A stretch of DNA of 64,000 bases from Promicromonospora soli (GTDB lineage Bacteria; Actinomycetota; Actinomycetes; Actinomycetales; Cellulomonadaceae), in contig NZ_BNAS01000004.1 of assembly GCF_014653785.1 (NCBI RefSeq), forward strand, positions 483,085 to 547,084, in the 5' to 3' direction. Both the position numbers and the translations under genes were made by a program. Positions 8,201 to 15,958 of the stretch are shown here, piece by piece. The notes below the pieces were generated by a model. The model was not told where the DNA came from. It worked only from the letters and a program-made list of their open reading frames with translations, and did no database searches. Position 1 is the first letter of the stretch; each line of letters opens with the position of its first letter.

Positions 8201-9360
8201 ATCTCGCCGTCCGGTCCGAACGCGCCGGCCGCGTAGGTGGCGACGTTGGCCCCGGGGGACGACGTCGACTGGCAGCCCGCCTCGCCCGCGTTGCCGGCCG
8301 CCCACGCGCCGAAGATGCCCGCCGCCTCCCAGGCGGCGATCTCCTCGGACATGAAGTCGTCGATGGCGCCCGGTGCCTGCTGGCCCCACGAGTTGTTCAC
8401 GATGTGCGGGCGCTGCGCCGGATCGGGGTCCGAGCCGTCCGCCCGCGTCGGCGCGAGGATCCACTGGCCGGAGGCGAGCAGGTCTGCGTCGGAGCAGGAA
8501 GCGCAGCCGTTGGCCGCTATCCAGTCGGCGTCCGGTGCGACGCCGATCTGGTTGCCCGCGCCGTCGTCGCCCACCATGGTGCCCATGACGTGCGTGCCGT
8601 GGGCATCGACGTCGCAGGGCGAGCCGTCGCAGGAGTCGCTCGCGTCGAACCAGTTGTAGTCGTTGTCGACCTCGCCGTCGCCCACGTAGCCGCGATAGTG
8701 CTCCAGCAGGGCCGGGTGCTCCAGCTCCACGCCGGAGTCGATGTTCGACACGGTGATGCCCTCACCCGTGAAGCCCATGTCCCACACGTCAGGGGCGCCG
8801 ATGGCGTCCAGGCCCCACTCGGTGGCGAGCGGCGCCCGCGCCGTCGGGGCCTTCCGCTCGACGGGTTCGATGGGCTGCGCCGCCACGCGCTCGTGGACCT
8901 GCTTCACCTCGCGGCTGGCGGCCACCTGCTTCGCGAGCTCCAGCGTGCCGTCCTCGACGAGGATCGCGTTGCTGATCCAGTAGGACTCGTACTCCACGCC
9001 CGCCGCCTCGAGGTCGGCGACGACGTCCGCCTGCGAGGTCTTCGCAGTGCTGGTCAGGGCGTCGTAGACGAACTGGCCGCGCTCGTCCCAGTCGAGGATC
9101 GCCTTCGCCTGCTCAAGCTCCGGCCGGTCGGCGAACCGGATCCAGAAGTCGGCGGACTCCTTGGCGTCGAGCCGGGTCCGCACGGAGGACGTGATCTTGT
9201 CCGCCGCACGCTCCGGAACGTCAGCGGCGATGGCAGGGGATGTCCCTGCCGCCGCCGGAGTGCTTGCGAGTGCCGGTGCCACGCTCACCGTGGTCGCGAG
9301 GAGTGTGCCGACCACCGCCAGAGCGATCGGTGCGCGTCTTTCTGACATGCGACTGTGCAT
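5293..9360 (-). CDS. secreted subtilisin-like serine peptidase (S8) with C-terminal accessory domains
   Basis: A 1355-residue exported protease of the bacillopeptidase F-like type. GGAGG lies seven bases before ATG 9360. A signal peptide ends near residue 32 (VSVAPALA/ST), then a propeptide of about 140 residues. The S8 domain has the complete site: Asp208 (SNIDSGVE), His254 (DAHGTHVMGT), Asn357 (AAGNAG) and Ser428 (SGTSMASPHLAG). After about residue 500 come carboxypeptidase-regulatory-like beta domains (GTVTGPDGEPVGGARI), a MAM-like segment with LTFDQSYLVWGG, and a surface-layer-like C-terminus. It probably degrades extracellular protein. A hairpin-rich 5' leader precedes it and a family B hairpin follows it. 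Confidence 0.93.
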   Translation of the reverse strand: MHSRMSERRAPIALAVVGTLLATTVSVAPALASTPAAAGTSPAIAADVPERAADKITSSVRTRLDAKESADFWIRFADRPELEQAKAILDWDERGQFVYDALTSTAKTSQADVVADLEAAGVEYESYWISNAILVEDGTLELAKQVAASREVKQVHERVAAQPIEPVERKAPTARAPLATEWGLDAIGAPDVWDMGFTGEGITVSNIDSGVELEHPALLEHYRGYVGDGEVDNDYNWFDASDSCDGSPCDVDAHGTHVMGTMVGDDGAGNQIGVAPDADWIAANGCASCSDADLLASGQWILAPTRADGSDPDPAQRPHIVNNSWGQQAPGAIDDFMSEEIAAWEAAGIFGAWAAGNAGEAGCQSTSSPGANVATYAAGAFGPDGEITEFSSRGPGAEGVTKPDLAAPGEDVRSSVPGGDYAEFSGTSMASPHLAGAVALLWSAAPILIGDIEGTQALLDETAGDVVDDSCGGTPSNNNVWGEGRLDVEALIENAPIDGFGILSGTVTGPDGEPVGGARIAAGERGDTTDSNGVYRIALAAGSYDLGVSAFGYLAGTGSAEVIEGETATRDFVLEAAPTTTVSGTVTDGSGHGWPLDAKLTVQGAPSDVVAWTDPFTGEYSFELPQSATHTLVVQPSVEGYAAFTQAVEVGTEPTSADAALPVLDQCTAPGYALTAAGAGTEEFESGSVPEGWVVEDLAGTEEVWTFDDTADVGNQTGGEGLFAEVNSDAYGPDGQQNTTLTSPALDLSDVEAPLLTFDQSYLVWGGEFADVGLSVDGGETWETVLHQTSDAEGRALVALPGAGGQSDVRVRFHYGDAAWAMWWQIDNVSIGECLPVDGGLVAGFVGDLNTGDGVNRATVTAGAEETTRSLDPENPTVGAGYYSLFTAAAGEQEIGYAAKDYTSAEAAVTVVADAVTRQDVELAAPLLTVSPADLSREVRMGGTRSGTFTVTNEGTAPAEVEVAPASSDFEILGSAAGSGVIKGATREATEVSTSSGTNRTSAAKDGDKLFRNGSRPGATVTPSAPSSLLAGEGTTITHSSSQDVTMGNSVACGAGQTQWLRTFTLEDFDIAGEFAVTNVSFGVESVFAATDVTVNLYELDGEFVYSNMTLLGSSDVTLEAQELTMVDVPVTGTAPAGSTLVVEVVGVDGEIFIGSNAEPETAPSYIAAEACGNAEPATLEEVGFPDMHTVLNVTGETTVDVPWLDVQPPAFTLAPGESDTVYVDLDSSRVDQPGTYTSGVIANGSTPYAEPKVQVSLSVTPPLNWGKIAGTVTGATCDGETVPLEGAFVVIDGSEYDVTLVTGPDGGYARWMGVSNNRLTLLSSATGYPPETKSARIIKGQTVVHNFELNEFCG

Positions 9361-9380
9361 TCGGTGCCTCCGGGTGCAAG

Positions 9381-9442
9381 CGCCCCGATCGGGGGCGCGA
9401 CCACTGGCTCACGAGCGTGTGCCAGATGACACTCTGTGAGCC
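9381..9442. promoter_or_regulatory. inverted repeats in leader of the subtilase gene
   Basis: CGCCCCGATCGGGGGCG (9381-9397) can fold just upstream of the ribosome-binding site of the subtilase. A second pair, GGCTCAC (9406-9412) and GTGAGCC (9436-9442), flanks a 23-nt interior. Either could be an operator or an mRNA fold that limits translation; nothing visible tells which. Confidence 0.35.
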
Positions 9443-9577
9443 GGGGGCGAAAAGGGCAACGAAAGTCGGTTTTTAGCCAGTGCCTGGAACCAGGGCGGAC
9501 GCCTGGTGCCCCCGGCCCCGAAGCCGACGTCCCCGGCGCGAGGAATGCCGCGCGCAGCACTCGGCGTTGCCTCGGGC

Positions 9578-9988
9578 ATGGACTTCAATCAGCAGATCAT
9601 CGACACCTTCCGCAGCAATGCCGGCGAGGTCAACGAGCCGATCCCGTTCGGCAAGGGGCTCGTGCTCGTGCACGTACCGAAGAAGGACGGCACCACCCGC
9701 ATCGCACCGGTCGCCGCCATCCAGGACGACGGCGCCTGGCACGTCGTCGCCTCGGCCGCCGGCTCGCCCAAGAACCCCGCGTGGGTCTACGGCCTCCGCC
9801 GGGCCGAGCAGGTCGACATCGAGGTCCCCGGTGAGCCGGTCGAGACCGTGCGAACCAAGGTCGAGGAACTGACCGGCGAGTCGCGCGACGCGATGTGGGC
9901 CCGCTTCAAGGAGCTCTCCAGCGGCTTCGCCGGATACGAGAAGACGGCCGAGGGCCGCGTCTTCCCGATCTTCCGACTGCAGGCCTGA
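9578..9988 (+). CDS. deazaflavin (F420)-dependent nitroreductase family protein
   Basis: A compact 136-residue protein of the Ddn/DUF385 family, which uses reduced F420 to reduce small molecules. The start at ATG 9578 gives the canonical opening MDFNQQIIDTFRSNAGEV. The middle carries the split-barrel strands with TTRIAPVAAIQDDGAWHVVA and the conserved SPKNPAWVYGLRRAEQVDIEV segment. The end, ARFKELSSGFAGYEKTAEGR, is typical. Longer in-frame starts upstream have no family support. The residues that usually bind F420 phosphate (a Gly-Arg-Lys-Ser-Gly-like stretch) are reduced here to PKKDGTTRI, so activity is less certain. Confidence 0.85.
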   Translation: MDFNQQIIDTFRSNAGEVNEPIPFGKGLVLVHVPKKDGTTRIAPVAAIQDDGAWHVVASAAGSPKNPAWVYGLRRAEQVDIEVPGEPVETVRTKVEELTGESRDAMWARFKELSSGFAGYEKTAEGRVFPIFRLQA

Positions 9989-10000
9989 CGTTCGCGGACC

Positions 10001-10039
10001 GGAAGCCCAGGTCAGAGCCCGTATCTGACCTGGGCTTCC
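10001..10039. terminator. bidirectional terminator hairpin
   Basis: Perfect 16-bp arms, GGAAGCCCAGGTCAGA and its complement, surround a 7-nt loop. The hairpin lies 13 nt past the stop of the deazaflavin reductase gene and before the converging dioxygenase gene's end, so it can serve both. Confidence 0.8.
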
Positions 10040-10099
10040 GCACGTGACGACCGCCCCGACGGTGGTCAGCGGCCTCGGACGCCGCGGGGATGCGGCCTG

Positions 10100-10984
10100 C
10101 TACACCGGCACCCGCAGGGTCGCCGTGTAGCCCTCGCTCACGGAGCCGGAGACCCTCGCCATCTGCAGGGTGTAGCCGTCGGAGAACACCATGTCCGAGT
10201 CCAGGCTGACGTCCTGCAGGTTGGCGACGCTCTGCTCGTAGCCCTCGGTCGCGTACACGGCCTCGGACACGTCCTGCGGCAGGGCGAGCTGCGAGGTTCG
10301 CATGCGGTTCGTGGCGCTGGTGGCGTCGTCCAGCGACGGGTAGACCTCGAAGTGGATGTGCGGCCAGCGGCCCGGGTAGCAGGCGGGGAAGATCGAGGTG
10401 AAGGTGACCTTGCCGTCGGCGTCGGCCTCCTGGACGCCGCGCAGGTAGTTCTGGTCCGTGATGTCGTACATGGAGTACGCGCCGTCGCGGTCGCAGTGCC
10501 ACGCGTACACGGCGGCGCCCGCGACGGGGGTCCCGGCGTCGCCCTCGCCCGACACGTCCACCACCGTCAGCGAGAACGTCAGCGGGATGCCTTCGGCCGT
10601 GCCGGACGAGTCCCCGAAGCTCGAGGTGATGTCCCTGCGCACCACGCCGGTCGTGGTCAGGGCATTGGGCCCGTTGGTGCCGTCGGCGGGGTAGGGCCCG
10701 TTCGTCTCCTCGGGGATCTCTCCCTCGCCGACTTCCGACTGCGAGACGTCGCCGCTCCCGCCGCCGCCCGGGGCGCCCGACAGCGGCGCACCGCTCGGAC
10801 CGGATGAGCCAGTGCTGGGAGAGCAGGCGGCGAGAGCCGCGGCGAGACCGCCGACGCTCAGCAGGCCGATGGCGTGCCGCCGGTTGAGGAGCGTCGGCAG
10901 GTCGTGCGAGAGCCCGAGGTCGTGCGCCTCGGGGGTCTCGTGTTGGTCGTGCCCTGTGCTGGGCCTGGTGTCGCGGGGCTTCAT
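10100..10984 (-). CDS. exported intradiol ring-cleavage dioxygenase-like lipoprotein
   Basis: A 294-residue protein with a twin-Arg region (RRHAIGLLSVGG) running into a lipobox LAAC (Cys54), so it is likely Tat-exported and lipid-anchored. The catalytic domain resembles protocatechuate/catechol dioxygenases. The four non-haem Fe(III) ligands can be assigned as Tyr170 (RDGAYSMYD), Tyr203 (ACYPGRWPHIHFEV), His209 and His211. ETNGPYPAD is the family's usual entry motif. Extracytoplasmic intradiol enzymes are known in actinobacteria, but their substrate is often unclear. It stands alone with no aromatic-degradation neighbours, so a pathway cannot be assigned. Confidence 0.88.
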   Translation of the reverse strand: MKPRDTRPSTGHDQHETPEAHDLGLSHDLPTLLNRRHAIGLLSVGGLAAALAACSPSTGSSGPSGAPLSGAPGGGGSGDVSQSEVGEGEIPEETNGPYPADGTNGPNALTTTGVVRRDITSSFGDSSGTAEGIPLTFSLTVVDVSGEGDAGTPVAGAAVYAWHCDRDGAYSMYDITDQNYLRGVQEADADGKVTFTSIFPACYPGRWPHIHFEVYPSLDDATSATNRMRTSQLALPQDVSEAVYATEGYEQSVANLQDVSLDSDMVFSDGYTLQMARVSGSVSEGYTATLRVPV

Positions 10985-11072
10985 GGCCCGAAGGTAGGGC
11001 GCGGTGCTGGGCCGCGCCCGCCAGCAGGCTGGGAGAGCGCTGAACGGTCCGGCACGTCGGCCCCGGGCCGGC

Positions 11073-11687
11073 TCACTCCGGCAGGAGCACGCCGACCTGG
11101 TCTCGGATCTCCCGGACGACGGCGTCGACCGGGTTGGTGGCGTTGATGGTCGCGGCCATGCTGATGAACATGATCGCGGAGACGATGTGGGCCCGTGCCG
11201 CGGCGTCCTGCGCGGTGGTGCGCTGGTCCCTTTGCAGGACGGCGGCGATCGCTTCCTCGGTCTGCACGGTCAGGGTGAGGGCGTCGCGGTGGTGGGGTTC
11301 GGCGGGGTCGCCGAACACGATCTCGCGCAGGTAGGTCCGCCCGTTGTCGACCTGCTTGCGGTTGCACTCCACGACCGGGCGCACGATCGCCATCACGGCG
11401 TCGAGCGTGTTGGTGATGTCCTCGGCCGCCGCCTTGCCCTGCTCGAGCGCGTCGGCGTAGGTGGAGTTCTGCACGAGCAGGAGCAGCTCGCTCTTTGACT
11501 TGGCGTAGAGGAACAGGGTGCCCGCGCCGATGTCGGCCTTGTCGGCGATCTCCTGGGTGGTGACGTCGTCGACGCCGCGTTCGGCGAACAGCTCGGTGGC
11601 AGCGGCGGTGATGCGGTCCAGCTTTTCCTGCTTGTTCCGCTCGCGCCTGCTGGGCGTCTTGGACGGCGTCCTGGAGGCGAGTGGCAT
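11073..11687 (-). CDS. TetR family transcriptional regulator
   Basis: A 204-residue repressor starting at ATG 11687, which has AAGGAG 11 bases upstream; a longer frame from 11735 is not supported. The HTH covers about residues 20-65 (ITAAATELFAERGVDDVTTQ, IGAGTLFLYAKSKSELLLL). It is the last gene of a probable operon with the dimeric-barrel protein and the alpha/beta hydrolase. It probably binds the array of TGAG/CTCA half-sites at 13474-13510 ahead of the operon, controlling its own synthesis. Confidence 0.87.
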   Translation of the reverse strand: MPLASRTPSKTPSRRERNKQEKLDRITAAATELFAERGVDDVTTQEIADKADIGAGTLFLYAKSKSELLLLVQNSTYADALEQGKAAAEDITNTLDAVMAIVRPVVECNRKQVDNGRTYLREIVFGDPAEPHHRDALTLTVQTEEAIAAVLQRDQRTTAQDAAARAHIVSAIMFISMAATINATNPVDAVVREIRDQVGVLLPE

Positions 11688-11769
11688 AGCTGCTCTCCTT
11701 CGCTGCTGAGTGTGCTCGAATCTGCCGACGCTCATTCTTTCACGGGCCCCGGAGTCGGTCCGAATGCCC

Positions 11770-12561
11770 TTATCTCTCGTAGTGCAGGAGCTCCTTGCCG
11801 TTCTTGACGTAGGTCAGTGCGTCGGTGACGTCGTAGGCGTGGATGGCGGAGACGACCGGAGCCAGCGCGCCCGAGAGGCTCGCGACCTCGGGGCTCTCGA
11901 AGAAGGCCGCGCGTGCTGCGTGGTCGGGGAAGCCGAGGACGAGGGAGGCGTGGAACCGCTGGTCTGCCGGGTTGTCGTGCGCGACGTTCGGCGTGTCCCA
12001 GAGCTTCTCGTTCCAGGGCATGAAGACCTGGGTGCGCAGCTCCCGCAGCAGGCCCGAGCCGGCCAGCGAGCCGGCGAGGGAGCCGATGCGCTTGCGGAAC
12101 GCGCCGGTTGTGACGCCTTCCCGCTTGCGGAGGTAGACCAGGGCGCGGGCGCCGACCTTCTCGCCGGGCACGGCCACGTCGTACCAGCGCGCCGAGCTCG
12201 GGGGCCCGGCGTAGAGCAGAGTGCGCCGGAAGACGTTGATCTCGTCCTTGTAGGCGAGCGCGGTCTGCTTGCGGCCCAGCAGCGGCGACAGCACCGAACG
12301 GAACGTGACCTCCGCGACGCCGTCGATCCTGCGGTCGGCAGGGATGGCGGTCTCGACGCCCGGGGTGGTCGGCCACAGTCCGGGGTTGTGCTCGGCCAGG
12401 TGGATCTGCCGGTACTCGTCGAACCCGGGCGTGGCGGAGATGATCTTGGAGTGCGGGCCCTTCCAGTGGTCCATACCCGTCTGCCGGGGCTGGTCGTTGC
12501 GCATCCACAGCAGGATCGAGGAGGCGAACGGCTTCTTCGTCGGGGGCTGGGTAGTCGTCAT
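11770..12561 (-). CDS. EthD-like dimeric alpha/beta-barrel protein, two-domain
   Basis: A 263-residue protein without a firm family name. The first half contains SSILLWMRN, GMDHWKGPHSKIISATPGFDEY and HLAEHNPGLWP, resembling EthD/dimeric alpha-beta barrel proteins. The second half (RALVYLRKREGVTTGAFRKR, FHASLVLGFPDHAARAAFF) looks like a second ferredoxin-like repeat, suggesting an internal duplication of the fold. Such proteins often act beside degradative enzymes or in polyketide-like chemistry. It lies between the hydrolase and the TetR gene with gaps of 36 and 82 bp, so co-transcription is likely. A role in handling the hydrolase's substrate is inference. Confidence 0.6.
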   Translation of the reverse strand: MTTTQPPTKKPFASSILLWMRNDQPRQTGMDHWKGPHSKIISATPGFDEYRQIHLAEHNPGLWPTTPGVETAIPADRRIDGVAEVTFRSVLSPLLGRKQTALAYKDEINVFRRTLLYAGPPSSARWYDVAVPGEKVGARALVYLRKREGVTTGAFRKRIGSLAGSLAGSGLLRELRTQVFMPWNEKLWDTPNVAHDNPADQRFHASLVLGFPDHAARAAFFESPEVASLSGALAPVVSAIHAYDVTDALTYVKNGKELLHYER

Positions 12562-12597
12562 GTCCTTGCCTTCGTCTCTTGGTTCGTGTGGGTGGGG

Positions 12598-13455
12598 TCA
12601 GCGGGCGAGGAACTCGACTGCGATGGGGGCGAACTTCTGGTGGAACTGGAAGATGCCGCCGTGCCCGGAGTCCGGGTAGATGACCAGCTCGGAACCCTGG
12701 ATCCGGCGGTGCAGGTCGTCGGACAGCACCGAGGGCACCATCCGGTCGTTGTCGCCGTTGGCGATCAGGGTGGGCTGGGTGAGCTTCGACAGGTCGGCGG
12801 GGACCGAGCGGCCGTACTTCGCGATCGCCTTCAGCTGGGTCCGGAACGCCTTCACCGAGATGTCCGCGTCGCGGTCGACGGTGCGCTCCTTGAGCCGGTT
12901 CACGAACGCGCGAGCGGCGACCTTGCCGGTGGCGTTCCGGTTGAAGAACAGGAACTCCTTCGGGTCCTTCCGGGTCAGCGTCGCGCGCAGGACGTCGTAG
13001 TAGGTGGTGCCGACGACCTTGTCGATGTCCTTGCCGCCCCGGGGCCCTGTGCCGGTCAGGACGAGCTTGCGGACCAGCTCGGGGTGCTTGACCACGAGGT
13101 CCTGGGCGACCATGCCGCCAAGGGAGAAGGAGAAGATGTCGATCGTCTCGAAGCCGAGGGCCTTGATGAACGTGTAGGCGTCGTCAGCCATCTCTTCGAC
13201 GCTGTCCGGGACGCTGCCCGTGGAGGCGCCGACGCCGCGGTTGTCGAAGGTGATGACGTGGCGGTCCTTCGCGATCGGGTCGACGATCCGCGGGTCCCAG
13301 TTGTCCAGCGTCGCCGCGAGGTGCACGAAGAACACCACCGGAATCCCGCCCTTCGGGCCCAGCTCCCGGTACGCGTAGGTCACGCCGCCGGCGGTGACCG
13401 TGCGGGCCGGAGCCTGCGCGTACGACGTGATCACGGTTTCGTTCTCGTTGCTCAT
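12598..13455 (-). CDS. alpha/beta hydrolase
   Basis: A 285-residue single-domain alpha/beta hydrolase. The nucleophile elbow is FSFSLGGMVAQD (Ser), the acid is Asp in IANGDNDRMVP, and the base is His in YPDSGHGGIFQF. VVFFVHLAATLDNWDPRI holds the oxyanion region and FDNRGVGASTG the usual strand-turn. It is close to the non-haem chloroperoxidase/esterase group found widely in actinobacteria. AGGAG lies eight bases before ATG 13455. It is the first gene of the operon with the dimeric-barrel protein and TetR regulator. The substrate is unknown. Confidence 0.9.
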   Translation of the reverse strand: MSNENETVITSYAQAPARTVTAGGVTYAYRELGPKGGIPVVFFVHLAATLDNWDPRIVDPIAKDRHVITFDNRGVGASTGSVPDSVEEMADDAYTFIKALGFETIDIFSFSLGGMVAQDLVVKHPELVRKLVLTGTGPRGGKDIDKVVGTTYYDVLRATLTRKDPKEFLFFNRNATGKVAARAFVNRLKERTVDRDADISVKAFRTQLKAIAKYGRSVPADLSKLTQPTLIANGDNDRMVPSVLSDDLHRRIQGSELVIYPDSGHGGIFQFHQKFAPIAVEFLAR

Positions 13456-13473
13456 GATGCTCTCCTGTCCTGG

Positions 13474-13510
13474 ACCTCAATCTGAGGTAACTCAATAATG
13501 AGGCCACTCA
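13474..13510. promoter_or_regulatory. array of TGAG/CTCA half-sites, TetR operator
   Basis: The region holds ACCTCA-ATC-TGAGGT (13474-13488) continued by CTCA, TGAG and CTCA spaced exactly 4 bp apart (13491-13494, 13499-13502, 13507-13510). This gives several overlapping dyads of the form TGAG-N4-CTCA. It lies directly upstream of the hydrolase gene, the first gene of an operon whose last gene is a TetR repressor. Cooperative binding of several dimers is plausible. Confidence 0.6.
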
Positions 13511-13532
13511 GTCCTGCTTGTCAAGGGCAGGA

Positions 13533-13570
13533 CGAATGCCGCCACTCCGTGTGTGGAGCAGCGGCATTCG
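13533..13570. terminator. hairpin terminator after MFS gene
   Basis: Arms CGAATGCCGC and GCGGCATTCG with an inner short stem (ACTCC/GGAG) form a stable hairpin 59 nt past the stop of the minus-strand MFS gene and just before the operator of the hydrolase operon. It separates the two transcripts. Confidence 0.65.
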
Positions 13571-13628
13571 TGGAGGTGGGCGCGCCTTGGCAGCGCGCGG
13601 TCGGGCCGCCTTTTGAGGCGCGGGGTCC

Positions 13629-14963
13629 TCAGGCCGACGACGCCGCCGTCGCCCGCTCCACGCCGTCGACCGCCGGGGTCACCCGCCGCGCGACGACAGC
13701 CGCCGTCGCGGCGATGCCGAGGCAGCCGGCCACCACCACGCCGATGAAGGCTCCCGCCCACCCCTGCTCGAGCAGGAGTCCCGCGGCGACGGGGCCAGCG
13801 ATGGTGCCCGCCTGGAACGCGCCAGAGCTGATCGCGTTGTACCGGCCACGCAGGTGCGCGGGCGCCATGTCGTTGGTCAGCGCCGGCAGGGCCGACTGCA
13901 GCAGGGTCTCCCCCAGCCCGAACACGCCGTGGAACGCCAGCACGATGACAACGGCCGTCATGCCGCCAGGCATCAGTCCCGTGACGCCGAGCAGCAGCCA
14001 GGCCGCCGCCCACACGACGGCCATGAGTGCGAGCACCCGCGTGCGGCGTCGTCCGCGGACGCGGTTCATCACCCAGAACTGCAGCGCGACGATCACCACC
14101 GTGTTGACCACGAACGCGAAGCCGATCACGCGGGTCGAGACCTCGGCCACCTGCCGGGCGAAGGCGGGGAAGCCGCCCTCCATCTGCCCGTAGCCCACGA
14201 AAGCCGCGAGCAGACCGAGCGCGGCGAGCCAGAGCACCTCGGGCCGACGGAGGATCGCCAGGTACCCGTCCTGCGCGCCGTCGGCGTCGTCCGGCCGCTC
14301 GACGCGTCCGTGCAGGTGCCGCAGCGGCCCCAGCAGCACGACGACGGGGATGACGAACGTCGCGGCGTTGACCAGGAAGGCCATGACGAACGTGCCCGGC
14401 CGCTCGACGTCGACCACGAGCCCGCCGACGACGCCGCCCACGCCGATGCCGAGGTTGAGCAGCGCGAAGTTCACGCCGTAGTACCGCTGCCGCAGGTCGC
14501 CGTCGACGACCGTCGCGACCAGCGCGTTGACCGACGGCCACCCGACGCCGAGCTGCACGCCGAAGAGCGCGAGCCCCAGCGCCGCCACGGCCGGGACCGT
14601 GGCGAAGCCGAGCACGGCGTATCCGGCGACTGCGCAGACCAGGCCGGTGAGCATGACCCGCCGGGCACCGTACCTGTCGACCAGGGCGCCGGCGGGGCCG
14701 GTGACGATCATGCCGATCACCGCGATCAGCCCCATGAGCGTCCCGGACAGGCCGAGCGAGAACCCGCGCACCTCGTGCAGGTAGATGATCGTGAACGGGA
14801 GCGTCAGGCCGCGGCCGAAGAACTGCACGACCACGGTGGACAGGAGCCAGCGGCCGTCGCGCGGCAGGTCCGACCAGAAGCCGATGGCGCCGGAGCGCAG
14901 GGAGGATGTCACCCGCTGATCCTCACCTCCGAGGGGCCGGGACGGCGAGCGGATTTCGGACAT
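13629..14963 (-). CDS. MFS transporter, 12-TM
   Basis: A 444-residue membrane transporter of the major facilitator superfamily with about 12 hydrophobic segments. It has the motif A loop ALVDRYGARRVML between helices 2 and 3, and LVVQ-like entry VVVQFFGRGLTLPFTIIYLHE, resembling MdtH/YajR-type efflux carriers. The start at ATG 14963 is the first in frame; a GTG at 14912 behind GGAGGTGAGG is a reasonable alternative. The kinase-like gene lies 35 bp upstream on the same strand, so they may be co-transcribed. The substrate is unknown. Confidence 0.82.
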   Translation of the reverse strand: MSEIRSPSRPLGGEDQRVTSSLRSGAIGFWSDLPRDGRWLLSTVVVQFFGRGLTLPFTIIYLHEVRGFSLGLSGTLMGLIAVIGMIVTGPAGALVDRYGARRVMLTGLVCAVAGYAVLGFATVPAVAALGLALFGVQLGVGWPSVNALVATVVDGDLRQRYYGVNFALLNLGIGVGGVVGGLVVDVERPGTFVMAFLVNAATFVIPVVVLLGPLRHLHGRVERPDDADGAQDGYLAILRRPEVLWLAALGLLAAFVGYGQMEGGFPAFARQVAEVSTRVIGFAFVVNTVVIVALQFWVMNRVRGRRRTRVLALMAVVWAAAWLLLGVTGLMPGGMTAVVIVLAFHGVFGLGETLLQSALPALTNDMAPAHLRGRYNAISSGAFQAGTIAGPVAAGLLLEQGWAGAFIGVVVAGCLGIAATAAVVARRVTPAVDGVERATAASSA

Positions 14964-14998
14964 CGCGGTGAGCGGTCAGGCAGGGCCTATCGGCGTGC

Positions 14999-15874
14999 TC
15001 ATGAGGTCGTTCTGGCGGCGGGTGCGCTCGCCGACCGCCACGCCTCTGCCAGCGCGGCGACCGATGTCCAGCGTGCGTCCCGTTCGGCGCACATCGCCCG
15101 CGCGGCGACGGCGAACTGCGCGTCCGAGCCGGCCCAGGCCGCACGTGACTTCGTCGCGTCGTCGCCCAGGAACGTGTGCGCGAGGGCCCCGAGCGCGAAG
15201 ACGTTCGTAACCTCGTCGATCGGCGCGCCCAGCTCGTACTCCTCGGGCGACATGAACCGGGTCGAGCCCCACATCCGGCCCATCCGGTTGGTCGTCGGCC
15301 CTTGCCGATAGAAGTCGAGGTCGCAGAGGACGATCCGCCCGGTCGCGGCGTCGACCATCACCGAGCCGTCGTAGAGGTCGATCGCTACCCACCCGAGCGC
15401 CGCGGCGTGCCCGTGGAAGTCGTAGATCTGCTGCACGGCGTCGGCCCGAGCCGGCTGAGCGAGGGACCGCACGACGTGCGACCGTTCGTACTGCTTGCCG
15501 ACCGGCGTCGCGTCGGTCCAGTCGAACACGAGGGCGTGTCCGCCTCCGACGTCGACGGCCTCGCGCAGCGCCACGAGTGAGGGGTGGGCGAGCGCCCGAT
15601 AGACCTCAGCCGATCGACGGAGGTTCGCCACCGCCGTCTCGACGGCGCCGTCGTACCGCACCGTCGGCGCGCCCGCGTACTTGACGAACACTCGGCCGGC
15701 CGGACCCTCGACACCGAGGCAGAGGTTGCCCGAGTCCTGCTGGTCGAGCACGGCGAACGCACTGCCCCAGCGGGCCGTGAACGACAGGTCGTGCGACGCG
15801 CGGAGACGTACCGGCAGCCCGTCGACCTCCGTCACGATCACGCGCGGGAGCGTATCAAGGGGGTCGGGCCTCAC
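14999..15874 (-). CDS. divergent protein-kinase-like protein
   Basis: A 291-residue soluble protein with a eukaryotic-type kinase fold signature but unusual motifs. The ATP lysine is probably Lys65 (RVFVKYAG). The catalytic loop reads GWVAIDLYDGSV, with Asp166 in the HRD position but Ser171 where the invariant Asn should be. The metal motif is DLD (185-187) instead of DFG, and SPEE (209-212) stands for APE. IDEVTNVFALGA matches the usual DxWSLG region. Relatives are annotated serine/threonine kinases; loss of the Asn makes activity uncertain. It may be co-transcribed with the MFS gene 35 bp downstream. Confidence 0.65.
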   Translation of the reverse strand: MRPDPLDTLPRVIVTEVDGLPVRLRASHDLSFTARWGSAFAVLDQQDSGNLCLGVEGPAGRVFVKYAGAPTVRYDGAVETAVANLRRSAEVYRALAHPSLVALREAVDVGGGHALVFDWTDATPVGKQYERSHVVRSLAQPARADAVQQIYDFHGHAAALGWVAIDLYDGSVMVDAATGRIVLCDLDFYRQGPTTNRMGRMWGSTRFMSPEEYELGAPIDEVTNVFALGALAHTFLGDDATKSRAAWAGSDAQFAVAARAMCAERDARWTSVAALAEAWRSASAPAARTTS

Positions 15875-15958
15875 CCGCGGGCGAGAGCTACCCGAGCGAC
15901 ACGCCCTGCTCTGTCATCGCGACTCGCCCAACGGTCGCAGTGCCCCGCCTCGCCCCGT

